The position numbers and the translations under genes were made by a program. Source: Candidatus Heimdallarchaeota archaeon (GTDB lineage Archaea > Asgardarchaeota > Heimdallarchaeia > Heimdallarchaeales > Kariarchaeaceae). From it: a stretch of DNA of 64,000 nucleotides. The notes under the pieces were generated by a model. It ran no database searches, was not told the DNA's origin, and was given only the letters and a program-made list of their open reading frames with translations. The stretch is taken from contig JADCLS010000005.1 in the NCBI GenBank assembly GCA_026702845.1, forward strand, positions 62,001 to 126,000, in the 5' to 3' direction. Below, one piece after another: positions 7,793 to 17,024 of the stretch; within the stretch, counting starts at the first letter, position 1, and the number at the start of each line of letters is the position of its first letter.

Positions 7793-10700
7793 ATGATTAT
7801 AAGTTCGATGAGAGCCTTAGTAGTTGATGATGCCTATGAGAATCAAGTTTTCTTGAAATCTTTGCTGAGTAAAGTTAACTACAATGTTGATATGGCTTCA
7901 AATGGTCGGGAAGCATTGAATAAACTCCTCAATAATTCCTATCAGCTGGTCGTCACAGATATTCTTATGCCTGTTATGGATGGATATCAGCTTTGCTATC
8001 AGATTCGTCAACATCACGCACTCAAGGAGATTCCTCTTGTTTTTGTCACAGGATCCTACACTGAGGAAGAGGATGAGAAGTTTTGTTACCTTCTAGGTGC
8101 TGATAAATTTATCAGAAAACCTATACAGCCAACGGAGTTTATTAATGAGATTACACAGCTGAGACAAGAGTATGAGCTGGGAAATATCAAACTAAGATCA
8201 CAGCATATGGAAGAAAAACATATGTTTGCCATTTACAGTGAACGATTAACCCGGATACTTGATCAAAAAATCACAGAACTGGAGAATGAAATCAATAAAC
8301 GAAAGCGGATAGAGAATGAATTACGAGATAGACAACTTTTGTTGGGTAAGGAACGTGATATCTCCAATAAGATTATTGATAATGCAGGATCGATATTTAT
8401 CATTCTTGATAAGGATGGAAGAATAGTAAAGTTCAACAAGAAATCCGAGGAAATTTCAGGATATTCGTCAGATGAGACTATTGGTCAGTATTTACAAGAC
8501 TTACTTATACCCGGGGCACATCGTGATGAATTTAGCAATTACTTGCTGAATACCTCGCGTTTCCCAGAGCAGATCGAAACTGTATGCCAGACAAAAACTG
8601 GTGAGATTAAATATATCGAACTGTATAACTCGATTGTATTTGATGATGATGGTCAGATTGAAAGTATTATCTCCAATGGTATTGATCTTACAGATCTGAA
8701 AAAGTCTCTTGCAACTATTGAAGAAAGCAAGAATCGATACAAATTGCTGGTCGAATATGCACCTGAGGCTATTCTTGTCTTTGATAGAGATTCTTTGACA
8801 TATATCGATGCCAATTCCAAAGCACTTGAATTGTTCAAAATACAGCGTTCAGAGCTGAATAAAGTATCCTTTGAATCATTGGCACCTGAAGTACAACCAG
8901 AGGGGAAAAATAGCAAAATGATCATTGAGAATCGTCAAATCGGTGAGAATGAAGTATTAGAGTTCAACTGGATAGCAAAAGATCTGAAAGGTAGAGAATT
9001 TCCAGCAGAAATTAAAATCACCAAACTGCCCTCAACTGGACGAAATCTCTCTAGAATAAGCATAACAGATATCTCAGAGAGAGTTGTCAAGGAACACAAG
9101 CTTAGCAGTTACTCTCAACAGCTCAAGGAATCGCAATCACGTTTGATTGAAACTCAAAGAATTGGAAATATTGGTAATTGGACGTGGAATATCCGGGATC
9201 AATCCTTTGTATGCTCCGACCAGTTACTTCAAATGTTTGCGATAAAACACAAAAATCTGGAGTATTATCAATTTATTGATTATATTCATCCTGAGGATCA
9301 GGAAAGGGTGAATCTAGCTGTTGAGAATGCACTAAATGAACAGGGTTCATTTAATATTGAACACCGATGTATGGTCAATGATGAACTTAAAGTATTTCAG
9401 CAAACAGGTGTAGTTAGCTATGAGAATAATGTGGCCATAAGCATTACTGGAACTGTCCAGGATATATCCTCACAGAAGTATTACGAGGAGGAATTACTCA
9501 AATCAAGAGAATTATATCTTGATCTCTATGATAATACCCCTGCCCTCTTTGTTTCAGTTGAGGCAGCAACAGGTCGAGTGATTAATTGCAATGCAACAAC
9601 TGCTGATAGACTTAAGTACACGAAAGAAGAAATATTGGGTAAACCTGTCATTGATCTGTATTATCCTTCTTCTCGTGAGCATGCTAAACGTTGTTTTGAT
9701 CAATTTCTAGAATTTGGAGTCGTTACCAATGAGGAATTGCAGCTCATGACTAAGGATGGAAAACCTGTTGATGTAGTCCTTGATGTTTCTGCAGTGTATG
9801 ATGAACAGGGAAATATAGTCTCCAGTAGATCTGTGTGGAAGGATATTACGGAGGTGAAACGTACTGAACGTGAGTTGCGATTAAGTGAGGAACGTTTTCA
9901 TACCATAATTTCTAGTACACCTTTGATTTTATGGTCTCTCGATACTAATGGTAATTTTACCATGTCTGATGGAGGAGGATTGGAATTATTGGGTCTAGAA
10001 CCTGGAGAGATGGTGGGAGAGTCAGTATATGAGGTTTACAAGGATTATCCTGAAGTAATCGAAGGTAATTCTCTTGCTTTACAAGGACAGTATGTGAGTG
10101 ATACTGTTAAGATAAATGATAGATATTATGAATCCTACTATGCACCTGTTAAGGAGAATGGTGATGTGATTGGAATGATAGGGATTGCTGTGGATATGAC
10201 TGAAAAGCTAAAAATGCAGAATGATTTGATAAAGACCCGACAGAGGCTGAATCAGACGCAGAAAATGGATGCCCTGGGCAGATTAGCCGGTGGTATAGCT
10301 CATGATTTCAATAATATGCTTACTGCAATCATTGGATATCTATCAGTAATTGATATAGAACTCCCTAAATCAAGTTCTGTAAGACAATATCTTGATGAGA
10401 TAAAAAAGGCAGCTCTGAGTTCTTCCTCACTAACGAAGCAATTGTTGATATTCAGTCGCTCACTCCCTTCCAAACCAAAAATCGTTGATCTAAACGCTAA
10501 TATAAATGATTTCATGAATATCATGAGTAGAATTTTAGGTGAAAACATTACGTTAGATGTATCTCTGAATTCAGAGATCGACAAGATCTGGTTCGATCCA
10601 AATCAGATTGAGCGAATTATTATGAATTTGGTAATGAATTCAAGGGATGCTATGCCTGATGGTGGCAATTTACGTATTGAGACCCAAACAGTCAGTGAAG

Positions 10701-11380
10701 AAGAAAAAAACAGTGAGCCGAATTTACAAGAGAATGAGCATTATGTCAAATTATCTATTGTTGATACTGGAATTGGGATTAAAGAGGAATTTAAAGAACA
10801 TCTTTTTGAACCCTTCTTCTCTACCAAAGCTGAAGGAACAGGACTTGGTCTTGCAAATGTCTATGGGATTGTGAAGAAAAATAATGGCCATATCAATATC
10901 CAGAGTGAATTGGATAAGGGCACATGTGTAGATATCTACCTACCAACGGTAGGAGATGACAAGATTGAGGTTGAAGCCCATACTCAGGCTGATGCCGAAT
11001 TGTTTGTGGATCTGAGTGGTAAAATCATTCTCCTAGTGGAAGATGATTTGATTGTGAGGAAATCAATTCTTAATATTCTTATCAAAGAAGGATTATCTGT
11101 TGTTGAGGCAGAAAATGGAGAAAAAGGATTTGAGATCTATAAGAAATACAGATCAGAGATAAGTTTGATCCTATCTGATATCGCTATGCCTGTAATGAAT
11201 GGTATTGAGTTCCTCAAAGAAATACGCAAAATCGAACCGGACATCAAGATGGTACTTATGACTGGGTATTCAGATGATCTAGCCAAATTTAATCTACAGG
11301 GTATACAGTCATCAACTATTCTGCTCAAACCCTTTGAACCCAAACAATTACTTGATATTATCAGATCTGCCCTATATTAG
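7793..11380 (+). CDS. Hybrid sensor histidine kinase: receiver, multiple PAS, HisKA, HATPase, receiver
   Basis: The protein has about 1195 residues. An N-terminal receiver (LVVDDAYEN, then the acceptor in VVTDILMPVMDG) is followed by a coiled linker and about five PAS domains at roughly 190-800. HisKA follows with its H-box in LAGGIAHDFNNML, then HATPase with the N-box (MNSRDAMPDGG), G1 (DTGIGI) and GTGLGLANVYGI. A C-terminal receiver (LLVEDD, then LILSDIAMPVMNG) ends the chain. There are no membrane helices, so it senses cytoplasmic cues, perhaps redox or small ligands through PAS. The ATG at 7793 is preferred over the TTG at 7784; 7808 is also possible. It overlaps the convergent GAF gene by 4 bp. 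The receiver-first hybrid design suggests a phosphorelay with another regulator. Confidence 0.92.
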   Translation: MIISSMRALVVDDAYENQVFLKSLLSKVNYNVDMASNGREALNKLLNNSYQLVVTDILMPVMDGYQLCYQIRQHHALKEIPLVFVTGSYTEEEDEKFCYLLGADKFIRKPIQPTEFINEITQLRQEYELGNIKLRSQHMEEKHMFAIYSERLTRILDQKITELENEINKRKRIENELRDRQLLLGKERDISNKIIDNAGSIFIILDKDGRIVKFNKKSEEISGYSSDETIGQYLQDLLIPGAHRDEFSNYLLNTSRFPEQIETVCQTKTGEIKYIELYNSIVFDDDGQIESIISNGIDLTDLKKSLATIEESKNRYKLLVEYAPEAILVFDRDSLTYIDANSKALELFKIQRSELNKVSFESLAPEVQPEGKNSKMIIENRQIGENEVLEFNWIAKDLKGREFPAEIKITKLPSTGRNLSRISITDISERVVKEHKLSSYSQQLKESQSRLIETQRIGNIGNWTWNIRDQSFVCSDQLLQMFAIKHKNLEYYQFIDYIHPEDQERVNLAVENALNEQGSFNIEHRCMVNDELKVFQQTGVVSYENNVAISITGTVQDISSQKYYEEELLKSRELYLDLYDNTPALFVSVEAATGRVINCNATTADRLKYTKEEILGKPVIDLYYPSSREHAKRCFDQFLEFGVVTNEELQLMTKDGKPVDVVLDVSAVYDEQGNIVSSRSVWKDITEVKRTERELRLSEERFHTIISSTPLILWSLDTNGNFTMSDGGGLELLGLEPGEMVGESVYEVYKDYPEVIEGNSLALQGQYVSDTVKINDRYYESYYAPVKENGDVIGMIGIAVDMTEKLKMQNDLIKTRQRLNQTQKMDALGRLAGGIAHDFNNMLTAIIGYLSVIDIELPKSSSVRQYLDEIKKAALSSSSLTKQLLIFSRSLPSKPKIVDLNANINDFMNIMSRILGENITLDVSLNSEIDKIWFDPNQIERIIMNLVMNSRDAMPDGGNLRIETQTVSEEEKNSEPNLQENEHYVKLSIVDTGIGIKEEFKEHLFEPFFSTKAEGTGLGLANVYGIVKKNNGHINIQSELDKGTCVDIYLPTVGDDKIEVEAHTQADAELFVDLSGKIILLVEDDLIVRKSILNILIKEGLSVVEAENGEKGFEIYKKYRSEISLILSDIAMPVMNGIEFLKEIRKIEPDIKMVLMTGYSDDLAKFNLQGIQSSTILLKPFEPKQLLDIIRSALY

Positions 11381-12111
11381 GATTTACAATCTGGACATAA
11401 TCCCTTGGAAAATTCAGCATTTGTTTGTTTAGGTATGTAATCCTCGATTGATGACCATTGACCATGATCATCCTTGATTTTTTTACATTGTACACAAATG
11501 GGCAGTAACCCCTGTAACACCTTGATATCAGCAATTGCCTGTTCCAGATCCTTGATATTTTCCTCTAGCTTATCGATATTTCTACTATTTGTCAATGCCA
11601 TGGCAGCATATTCTCCAAAAGTTGCTGCTAAAATAACATCATACTCGGTGAAATCTGTTTTCTTGTTCGCCAATCCCATGACTCCTACTGCTTTATTATC
11701 AATGATCAAAGGAGAAAACATCACATTTTTTAGTATCACATGACCTTCTGGCATAAAATCCACATGTGGTGAATTCATAAAATCATTATCCCATACTGGC
11801 CAATTTTTATCATAAGCTTCTTTACGAAGACCCCTGATTGGCATGGGTAAATCAGGATCAACTGTACATCTTAATCCTCCTGCTTCTAGAAAGAGAACTT
11901 CATTCTCACTACCATCATCAGAAAGTAGTGCAATATATCCAGAAGTTGCACCTATAATCGATCTGGCCTCATCAAAAATTATTCTTGCTGCAACCTCAAA
12001 TCGTTCATTACGTAAAACAGCTCTAGCTGCATTGAATAATGCCCTCACCTCACTTTTTCCTTCCAATATTTTTTCAATATAATTCTCTGAAGGAATACTG
12101 GCATTCTTCAT
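11377..12111 (-). CDS. GAF-domain protein with C-terminal four-cysteine module
   Basis: The ATG at 12111 is used (a TTG lies two codons upstream), giving 244 residues. Residues about 25-175 form a GAF domain with the typical SGYIALLSDDG start and FSPLIIDNKAVGVMGLANK centre. A coiled linker leads to a C-terminal module with ICVQCKKIKDDHGQW, an aromatic/acidic core and CPDC. This module is commonly attached to GAF/PAS histidine kinases and cyclases and probably binds zinc. No kinase domain is present, so this is a stand-alone sensor. It may work with the hybrid kinase with which it overlaps tail to tail. Ligand unknown. Confidence 0.82.
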   Translation of the reverse strand: MKNASIPSENYIEKILEGKSEVRALFNAARAVLRNERFEVAARIIFDEARSIIGATSGYIALLSDDGSENEVLFLEAGGLRCTVDPDLPMPIRGLRKEAYDKNWPVWDNDFMNSPHVDFMPEGHVILKNVMFSPLIIDNKAVGVMGLANKKTDFTEYDVILAATFGEYAAMALTNSRNIDKLEENIKDLEQAIADIKVLQGLLPICVQCKKIKDDHGQWSSIEDYIPKQTNAEFSKGLCPDCKS

Positions 12112-12223
12112 AATCAAGTTTTATCATTTTTGAGCTATTAAAACTTTGTTCAGCTCTGTTGAATTAATAAATTAATACAGTACTGTAACAGAGTTCGGGA
12201 ATATGAATGCAAATGGTGCATAG

Positions 12224-12463
12224 TTAGTTATTGATTTCCTTTGTTACAACCGAGGTTCTCATATCACGAATTTCAGGTCGATTTTCAAGGATGTTTACGG
12301 TGAATTCATACAATTCTTGTAAATCCTGGATGAATAGACGAATTATAATATCATTCTCTCCCGTGGTTATCATAACCTCTTCCACGATACTTTGATCTCG
12401 TAAATACTTCGCCAGCTGATACTCCAAATCAGCATAACAATTGATGAAGATATATGCTATCAT
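12224..12463 (-). CDS. Stand-alone Lrp/AsnC ligand-binding (RAM) domain protein
   Basis: The ATG at 12463 is chosen over a GTG at 12472. It has an AAGGAG site upstream, and its ATGA overlaps the TGA of the transporter gene. The 79-residue product is only the C-terminal alpha-beta sandwich of Lrp/AsnC regulators (AYIFINCY strand, VEEVMITTGENDIIIRL, then ILENRPEIRDMRTSVV). No helix-turn-helix is present. Such domains bind amino acids and oligomerise. This is the third gene of the tightly coupled 13961-12224 operon and probably co-assembles with the RAM domain on the transporter. Confidence 0.88.
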   Translation of the reverse strand: MIAYIFINCYADLEYQLAKYLRDQSIVEEVMITTGENDIIIRLFIQDLQELYEFTVNILENRPEIRDMRTSVVTKEINN

Positions 12464-13725
12464 GATCCCCACTCCTTCATGATTGTTATTGTCTCCAAAT
12501 ACTGGACGGTTGGGATCCCTCGGATCTTTCTAATTGTTTGTCTATACCCTTTACCTATAGATCTGGTACGAATGGTGATAAGCAGATCATACTTACCAGC
12601 CAGTACACTTACCCTTGTCACTCCTTTGAGAGATGCGATATGATTGATTTGTTTCAATCCATCTTCGGTTACCTTCGCAATGGCCAATACCCGAACTTCA
12701 GAAAGTGCAAGCCCTAACATACCAGTGATTACCAGCACTGCACCAATAGATTTGAGGATGATGCCATTTGAACCTCCTAGATCAAAGGGGATGGCATCAG
12801 GAAGCACAAAATGTCCTATCATTGTTAGAGGTATGCTAAGGATTACTGAAAATGAGCTGAGCGAGTTGATTATTGACATTTTACCCATCCGTAGGGCACG
12901 GATGATGAATATATATGAAAGAGTAGCAAGAAACATGGATAAAATTATTGTCCAGAATACTGTTCTTCCCACCCTCCAAAGACCAAGATGTTGCTGAGGA
13001 TCTGCCAAGATTATGAATAATATGGAATTGATGATCAAAGTGGTTACTACTGCATAAAATCTGAAGGTGATGGCATCCAGAGGTTGACGAGTGCTTAGAT
13101 CTACCCATTGAGTTGCCTTTTTGTTGAATATGGTTATGAGGGCAGACATTCCATTCATAACCACCAGTGCAAGAAATACTGCCTTTGCATCGAATTCTCC
13201 CCTTGATAAGGATGAGATGAATATTCCTGCAACGATGGCGATGATCCCCTGTATCTCAATCATGGTCGGATTATCCTTTTCCAGAACAAAATCTCCAATC
13301 AGGAGATAGATGATGGTGAAACTCATCAAGGGAGCCATGATTGATGCGTCAAATTCCTGTAATAGTTGGAAGTATAGCATGGTGGAAATGGACATAAATA
13401 CGCCACTTAGTGTTACCCATTTGAGTACAGCCCATGGAGGCAGGAAGAAAGGTCTGAAATTGGGATCCAGATGTGTTCCAAGTGGAATTCTGATACCATT
13501 TATCCTCCGTAGTGGTATTGCCAGAACAAGCATCAAGCTGCCAATGATGAGCGCTCCTGCCATCCATGATAACTGAGCAAGGATCATGGAATCATCCAAG
13601 AGAGCACTCACATAGGTATCCACCACTACATATGATGCACTTAGCACTGCAGAGGTCAGTGCCAGGCCATAGAAGAGAAACTTTTTGCTTAATGCAGATC
13701 TGGTTCTGACACTCATCTCACTCAC
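12460..13725 (-). CDS. EamA-type membrane transporter fused to an Lrp/AsnC ligand-binding domain
   Basis: The 421-residue protein has about ten hydrophobic helices at residues 12-340 in two related halves (MAPLMSFTIIYLLIGDFVLE is typical of EamA/DMT permeases). A cytoplasmic C-terminal domain of about 80 residues (VRVLAIAKV, VTRVSVLAGKYDLLITIRT, then IPTVQYLETITIMKEW) matches the Lrp/AsnC ligand-binding fold. The GTG at 13725 overlaps the preceding TGA and has AAGGA upstream; an ATG lies three codons in. The stop overlaps the next start. EamA proteins export amino acids or metabolites, and RAM domains bind amino acids. A transporter gated or sensed by amino acids through RAM assembly is the natural reading, but it is inference. 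Confidence 0.85.
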   Translation of the reverse strand: MSEMSVRTRSALSKKFLFYGLALTSAVLSASYVVVDTYVSALLDDSMILAQLSWMAGALIIGSLMLVLAIPLRRINGIRIPLGTHLDPNFRPFFLPPWAVLKWVTLSGVFMSISTMLYFQLLQEFDASIMAPLMSFTIIYLLIGDFVLEKDNPTMIEIQGIIAIVAGIFISSLSRGEFDAKAVFLALVVMNGMSALITIFNKKATQWVDLSTRQPLDAITFRFYAVVTTLIINSILFIILADPQQHLGLWRVGRTVFWTIILSMFLATLSYIFIIRALRMGKMSIINSLSSFSVILSIPLTMIGHFVLPDAIPFDLGGSNGIILKSIGAVLVITGMLGLALSEVRVLAIAKVTEDGLKQINHIASLKGVTRVSVLAGKYDLLITIRTRSIGKGYRQTIRKIRGIPTVQYLETITIMKEWGS

Positions 13726-13961
13726 TTGAAATCCTTCTCAACAATTGAGGTAACTGTCTCATTCACTCCCTCTATACTATCGATCTTGTTGACCATGATA
13801 TCAAATAACTCATCCAATTCTTGTACTTTGATGCGTATGATAATATCATACTCACCCGTAACCACAGATAATAATTCAATCTCATCCACTTGTTTCAATA
13901 ACTCGACAACCTTAACAGTATGGCCCTTCTTGACATCGATGAGTATATAGGCACTAATCAT
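13722..13961 (-). CDS. Stand-alone Lrp/AsnC ligand-binding (RAM) domain protein
   Basis: The start at 13961 (ATG) gives a canonical 79-residue RAM domain; an upstream TTG at 14009 would add 16 unrelated residues. The pattern AYILIDVKKGHTVKVVELL, then ELLSVVTGEYDIIIRIKV and EGVNETVTSIV is that of an Lrp/AsnC ligand-binding domain without a DNA-binding part. It is the first gene of the operon, overlapping the transporter-RAM fusion by four bases (GTGA). It is similar in size and layout to the last gene of the operon, so the two probably arose by duplication. Confidence 0.88.
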   Translation of the reverse strand: MISAYILIDVKKGHTVKVVELLKQVDEIELLSVVTGEYDIIIRIKVQELDELFDIMVNKIDSIEGVNETVTSIVEKDFK

Positions 13962-14187
13962 CCCATCAAATATTCTTTTTGAATTAAAAATGATTTCTAT
14001 CTGTATCAATTCTGCTTCAGTAAATTAACAGTTGAATTGATGTTTGGTAGAGGTTCCTAGTATTAGGATAAGATGATTTAACGCAGAATTGTTAATGTTT
14101 ATTCCCCAACTATTATATAGTCAAATAATGCCTCATTGAGCCTTAATTACATGATTCTCCACTTCGTTAACTGAATTTATAATGAAA

Positions 14188-14196
14188 TTTATAAAG
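14188..14196 (+). promoter_or_regulatory. TATA box for the two-subunit 2-oxoacid oxidoreductase operon
   Basis: TTTATAAAG lies 56 bp before the ATG at 14252 and predicts a transcription start near 14220. The resulting short leader of about 30 nt contains AGGTGA at 14242-14247, a Shine-Dalgarno match that fixes the downstream ATG rather than the TTG at 14216. Confidence 0.5.
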
Positions 14197-14251
14197 AAGA
14201 AAAAGTCAATTACTTTTGTATTACGGAAAGTATTTTCCAACAGGTGAAATT

Positions 14252-16024
14252 ATGACTAATGAAATAAATATTCGAGTGGCTGGAGAGAATGGTGATGGTA
14301 TCTTCTCCTCAGGAGAGACGCTAGCCAAGATCTGTTCACGTTCCGGCCTTTCGGTACATGGTTCTCGTGCCTACCAAAGTATTATCAGGAGAGGTCATGT
14401 ATCCTATAGTGTTCGAGCATCAAATGAAGAGGTGAGAGCTCCTGCTGATTATATTGATGTACTAATTGCATTGAGGGCAGATGCCTTCCTAGAAGATGCC
14501 AAGTACATGATGAAGGAAGGTGGGATCATCCTTTATGATTCCAAGGGATCAAGAATTCGAAACGCTGATGTTCCAGAGGGGCGTATAGTCTATGATGTTC
14601 CTGCTGCTGATCTTGCAGCTCAATTCTCAGATCTTAAAATCCTGAGCAATACCGTGCTTGTAGGTGCTGCCATCTCGCTATATGATTTGGATCTTGCAAT
14701 ATTCAAAGATATCCTTGAGCATACCTTTGGAGACAAAGGTGAAGAGGTGGTTAATATCAATGTATCCGCCGCAGAGGCTGGGTACAACTGGGGTAAGGAA
14801 AACCTTAAGCCAATCGAGCACAGTATGACCTTCAGTAAAGCTGAACGAGTGTTTATAGGAGGTAACGAATCTTTGGCCTTTGGTATGCTCAATGGAGGTC
14901 TGCAATCGTTTGCATACTATCCAATGACCCCTGCAACACCCGTGGGTATTTGGTTATCCAAATACGGTCCCATGTCCAATTGTGCTGTCAAGCAGATGGA
15001 GGATGAAATCAATGTAGCCAACTATGCAGTGGGTGCTGGATATGCCGGTGCTCGATCTGCATGTGCAACCTCCGGTGGTGGCTTCGCTTTGATGACCGAG
15101 GCAGTCGGTTTTGCTTCCATGATAGAAGCTCCAGTAGTGTTTATCGAGGTGGCCCGTGGTGGTCCATCCACTGGTTTACCCACAAAGACTGAGCAGGGTG
15201 ATCTCAATCAGTTACTGGGTGCATCTCAGGGAGATTTTCCCAGAGCTATCATTGCCCAGGAAGGTGTGGAAGATGGATTCTATCTTGGTCATGAGGCTCT
15301 TAATATCGCAGACAAATATCAGATCCCCGTGTTGATCAGCTCTGATCTCTATATGGGTGAGCATTTTGAGACCGTGGATTATGATTTTGATCGCATTCCC
15401 ATTGAGCGTGGACAGCTGATCACGGATGAGATTCCTGAGGAGGAACGACCCTTCAAGAGATACAAACTAACAGAAGATGGAATCTCACCTCGTACTATAC
15501 CCGGTGTAGTGGGTGGTGATCATGATGCCGGCTCTGATGAGCATGATGAGTTTGGTTATCTTGTTTCCGATCGACGAGTTGGATATGCAGAGGCAATTCA
15601 GGTTCGTAAGGATCAGATGGAGAAACGGATGAAGAAGATGGATACTTTACTTAAAGAGCTTCCCGCACCAGTGGTTGATGGTTATGGACCAGATGAGGCC
15701 CAATTACTGATCATCGGTTGGGGATCATCACGAGATACCATCAAAGAGGCAAGGATGAAGGCAGAGAAGCAGGGAATAAAAACAGCACAGCTTAATATCA
15801 AGTATATCCTGCCCTTCCATGCCCGGGAGGTTGGTATCATCATCCATAGCTATAAATCCAAGGGAGTTAAGGTATTGATGGTTGAGGCAAATTATACCGG
15901 TCAGATGGCCAGGCATATACGTGCCGAGACTGGATTTGCCTTTGAGCATACATTATTCAAGTATGATGGGGAGTATATGCTTCCAAGAGAGGTATTGTCA
16001 AAAATCAAGGAGGTTGTACAATGA
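14252..16024 (+). CDS. 2-oxoacid:ferredoxin oxidoreductase, fused gamma-alpha subunit
   Basis: The ATG at 14252 follows AGGTGA, so the upstream TTG is discounted, giving 590 residues. The gamma domain comes first (RVAGENGDGIFSSGETLAK, then RAYQSIIRRGHVSYSVR), followed by an alpha chain with GNESLAFGMLNGG, YYPMTPATPVG and EMEDEI-like QMEDEINVAN. This gamma-alpha fusion paired with a separate beta chain is the two-subunit OFOR plan known from Sulfolobus and many other archaea. Substrate (2-oxoglutarate, pyruvate or other 2-oxoacids) cannot be fixed from sequence. No ferredoxin-type delta gene accompanies it. It overlaps the beta gene by four bases (ATGA). Confidence 0.9.
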   Translation: MTNEINIRVAGENGDGIFSSGETLAKICSRSGLSVHGSRAYQSIIRRGHVSYSVRASNEEVRAPADYIDVLIALRADAFLEDAKYMMKEGGIILYDSKGSRIRNADVPEGRIVYDVPAADLAAQFSDLKILSNTVLVGAAISLYDLDLAIFKDILEHTFGDKGEEVVNINVSAAEAGYNWGKENLKPIEHSMTFSKAERVFIGGNESLAFGMLNGGLQSFAYYPMTPATPVGIWLSKYGPMSNCAVKQMEDEINVANYAVGAGYAGARSACATSGGGFALMTEAVGFASMIEAPVVFIEVARGGPSTGLPTKTEQGDLNQLLGASQGDFPRAIIAQEGVEDGFYLGHEALNIADKYQIPVLISSDLYMGEHFETVDYDFDRIPIERGQLITDEIPEEERPFKRYKLTEDGISPRTIPGVVGGDHDAGSDEHDEFGYLVSDRRVGYAEAIQVRKDQMEKRMKKMDTLLKELPAPVVDGYGPDEAQLLIIGWGSSRDTIKEARMKAEKQGIKTAQLNIKYILPFHAREVGIIIHSYKSKGVKVLMVEANYTGQMARHIRAETGFAFEHTLFKYDGEYMLPREVLSKIKEVVQ

Positions 16025-16911
16025 ACGACGTAGTAGAGTTAAAGATCACTTCCAATGACTGGAAGGTTCCCATCAAACCCACCTGGTGTCCAGGATGTGG
16101 TGATTATGGTGTGCTATCTGCCACCAAGAAAGCAGTGGTTGATAAGCAACTTGTACCACACAACACAGTGGTAGTATCTGGTATTGGCTGTTCATCAAAT
16201 TTCCCACATTTCATCGGTGGCTATGGTATTCATACTCTTCACGGTCGTGCTGATGCTGTCGGCGAGGGAATAAAAATGGTAAATCCTGATTTAGATGTAA
16301 TGGTTGTCGGAGGAGACGGTGATGGTCTAGGGATAGGATTATCTGGCATGTTACATGCAGCAAGGAGGAATTTTAACCTAACTAGGCTGATTCTCAATAA
16401 TCAGGTGTATGGTTTAACCGTGAACCAAGCATCGCCAACTTCAGATTTAGGTAGAATCACACGTTCAACCCCATACGGGAATATAGAACGTCCATTGAAT
16501 CCAGTTTTAATGGCTTTATCAGCTGGAGCGACATTTGTAGCAAGAATTTTCTCCGGAGATAGCGAACATTCTAGATCTGTTATAAGGCGCGCCATGGAAC
16601 ATAAAGGCTACGCCTTCATAGACGCACTTTCACCATGCGTGACTTTTAATAAAGTCAATACTAATAAGTTTTGGGAGGAAAGGGTGTATCGATTAGAAGA
16701 AACAGATTATAGGACAGATGATTACAATATTGCATTATTAAAATCATTGGAATTCGGCGATAAGGTCCCTATTGGAGTGTTCTATCAAGCGCAAGTAGAT
16801 GAGTATACTGAACTGGATGAAACAATCAAAAAAATTTCCAACCCTGTTAAGAACGGTGCAAATAGGCTATCAGAAGAAGTTAGAAATACCATAATGAAAG
16901 ATTTCATGTGA
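16021..16911 (+). CDS. 2-oxoacid:ferredoxin oxidoreductase, beta subunit (mosaic gene)
   Basis: The 296-residue beta chain is complete. The cluster cysteines lie in WCPGCGDYG and SGIGCSS, with a later one in SPCVTFN. The thiamine diphosphate motif is GGDGDGLGIG, followed by LNNQVYGLTVNQASPTS. It starts in an ATGA overlap with the gamma-alpha gene. The first third uses the codon style of the other oxidoreductase genes. From somewhere between about 16260 and 16390 to the stop it becomes AT-richer, with many TTA, AGG, AAA and GAA codons, like the cargo genes that follow. Residues 126-296 are repeated without gaps, about 74% identical by hand count, in the displaced copy at 18698-19210. I infer that the 3-prime part was replaced by an incoming version. 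Confidence 0.9.
   Translation: MNDVVELKITSNDWKVPIKPTWCPGCGDYGVLSATKKAVVDKQLVPHNTVVVSGIGCSSNFPHFIGGYGIHTLHGRADAVGEGIKMVNPDLDVMVVGGDGDGLGIGLSGMLHAARRNFNLTRLILNNQVYGLTVNQASPTSDLGRITRSTPYGNIERPLNPVLMALSAGATFVARIFSGDSEHSRSVIRRAMEHKGYAFIDALSPCVTFNKVNTNKFWEERVYRLEETDYRTDDYNIALLKSLEFGDKVPIGVFYQAQVDEYTELDETIKKISNPVKNGANRLSEEVRNTIMKDFM
16429..16443 (+). repeat. 15-bp exact repeat inside korB-like gene (left copy)
   Basis: GCATCGCCAACTTCA is identical here and at 18728-18742, 2299 bp away, near the start of the duplicated segment. The flanking codons differ at synonymous sites. It is a candidate crossover or attachment core, although strong protein conservation could also keep it identical. Confidence 0.4.
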
Positions 16912-17024
16912 TATCTTGATATTTTCAATTTATTAAAATTCATTCTATTCTATTTTACAATTATTTCTTCAAAGACTAATATTATTTATTAACATTTAAA
17001 TATATAATAAAAGAATAAGTATTA

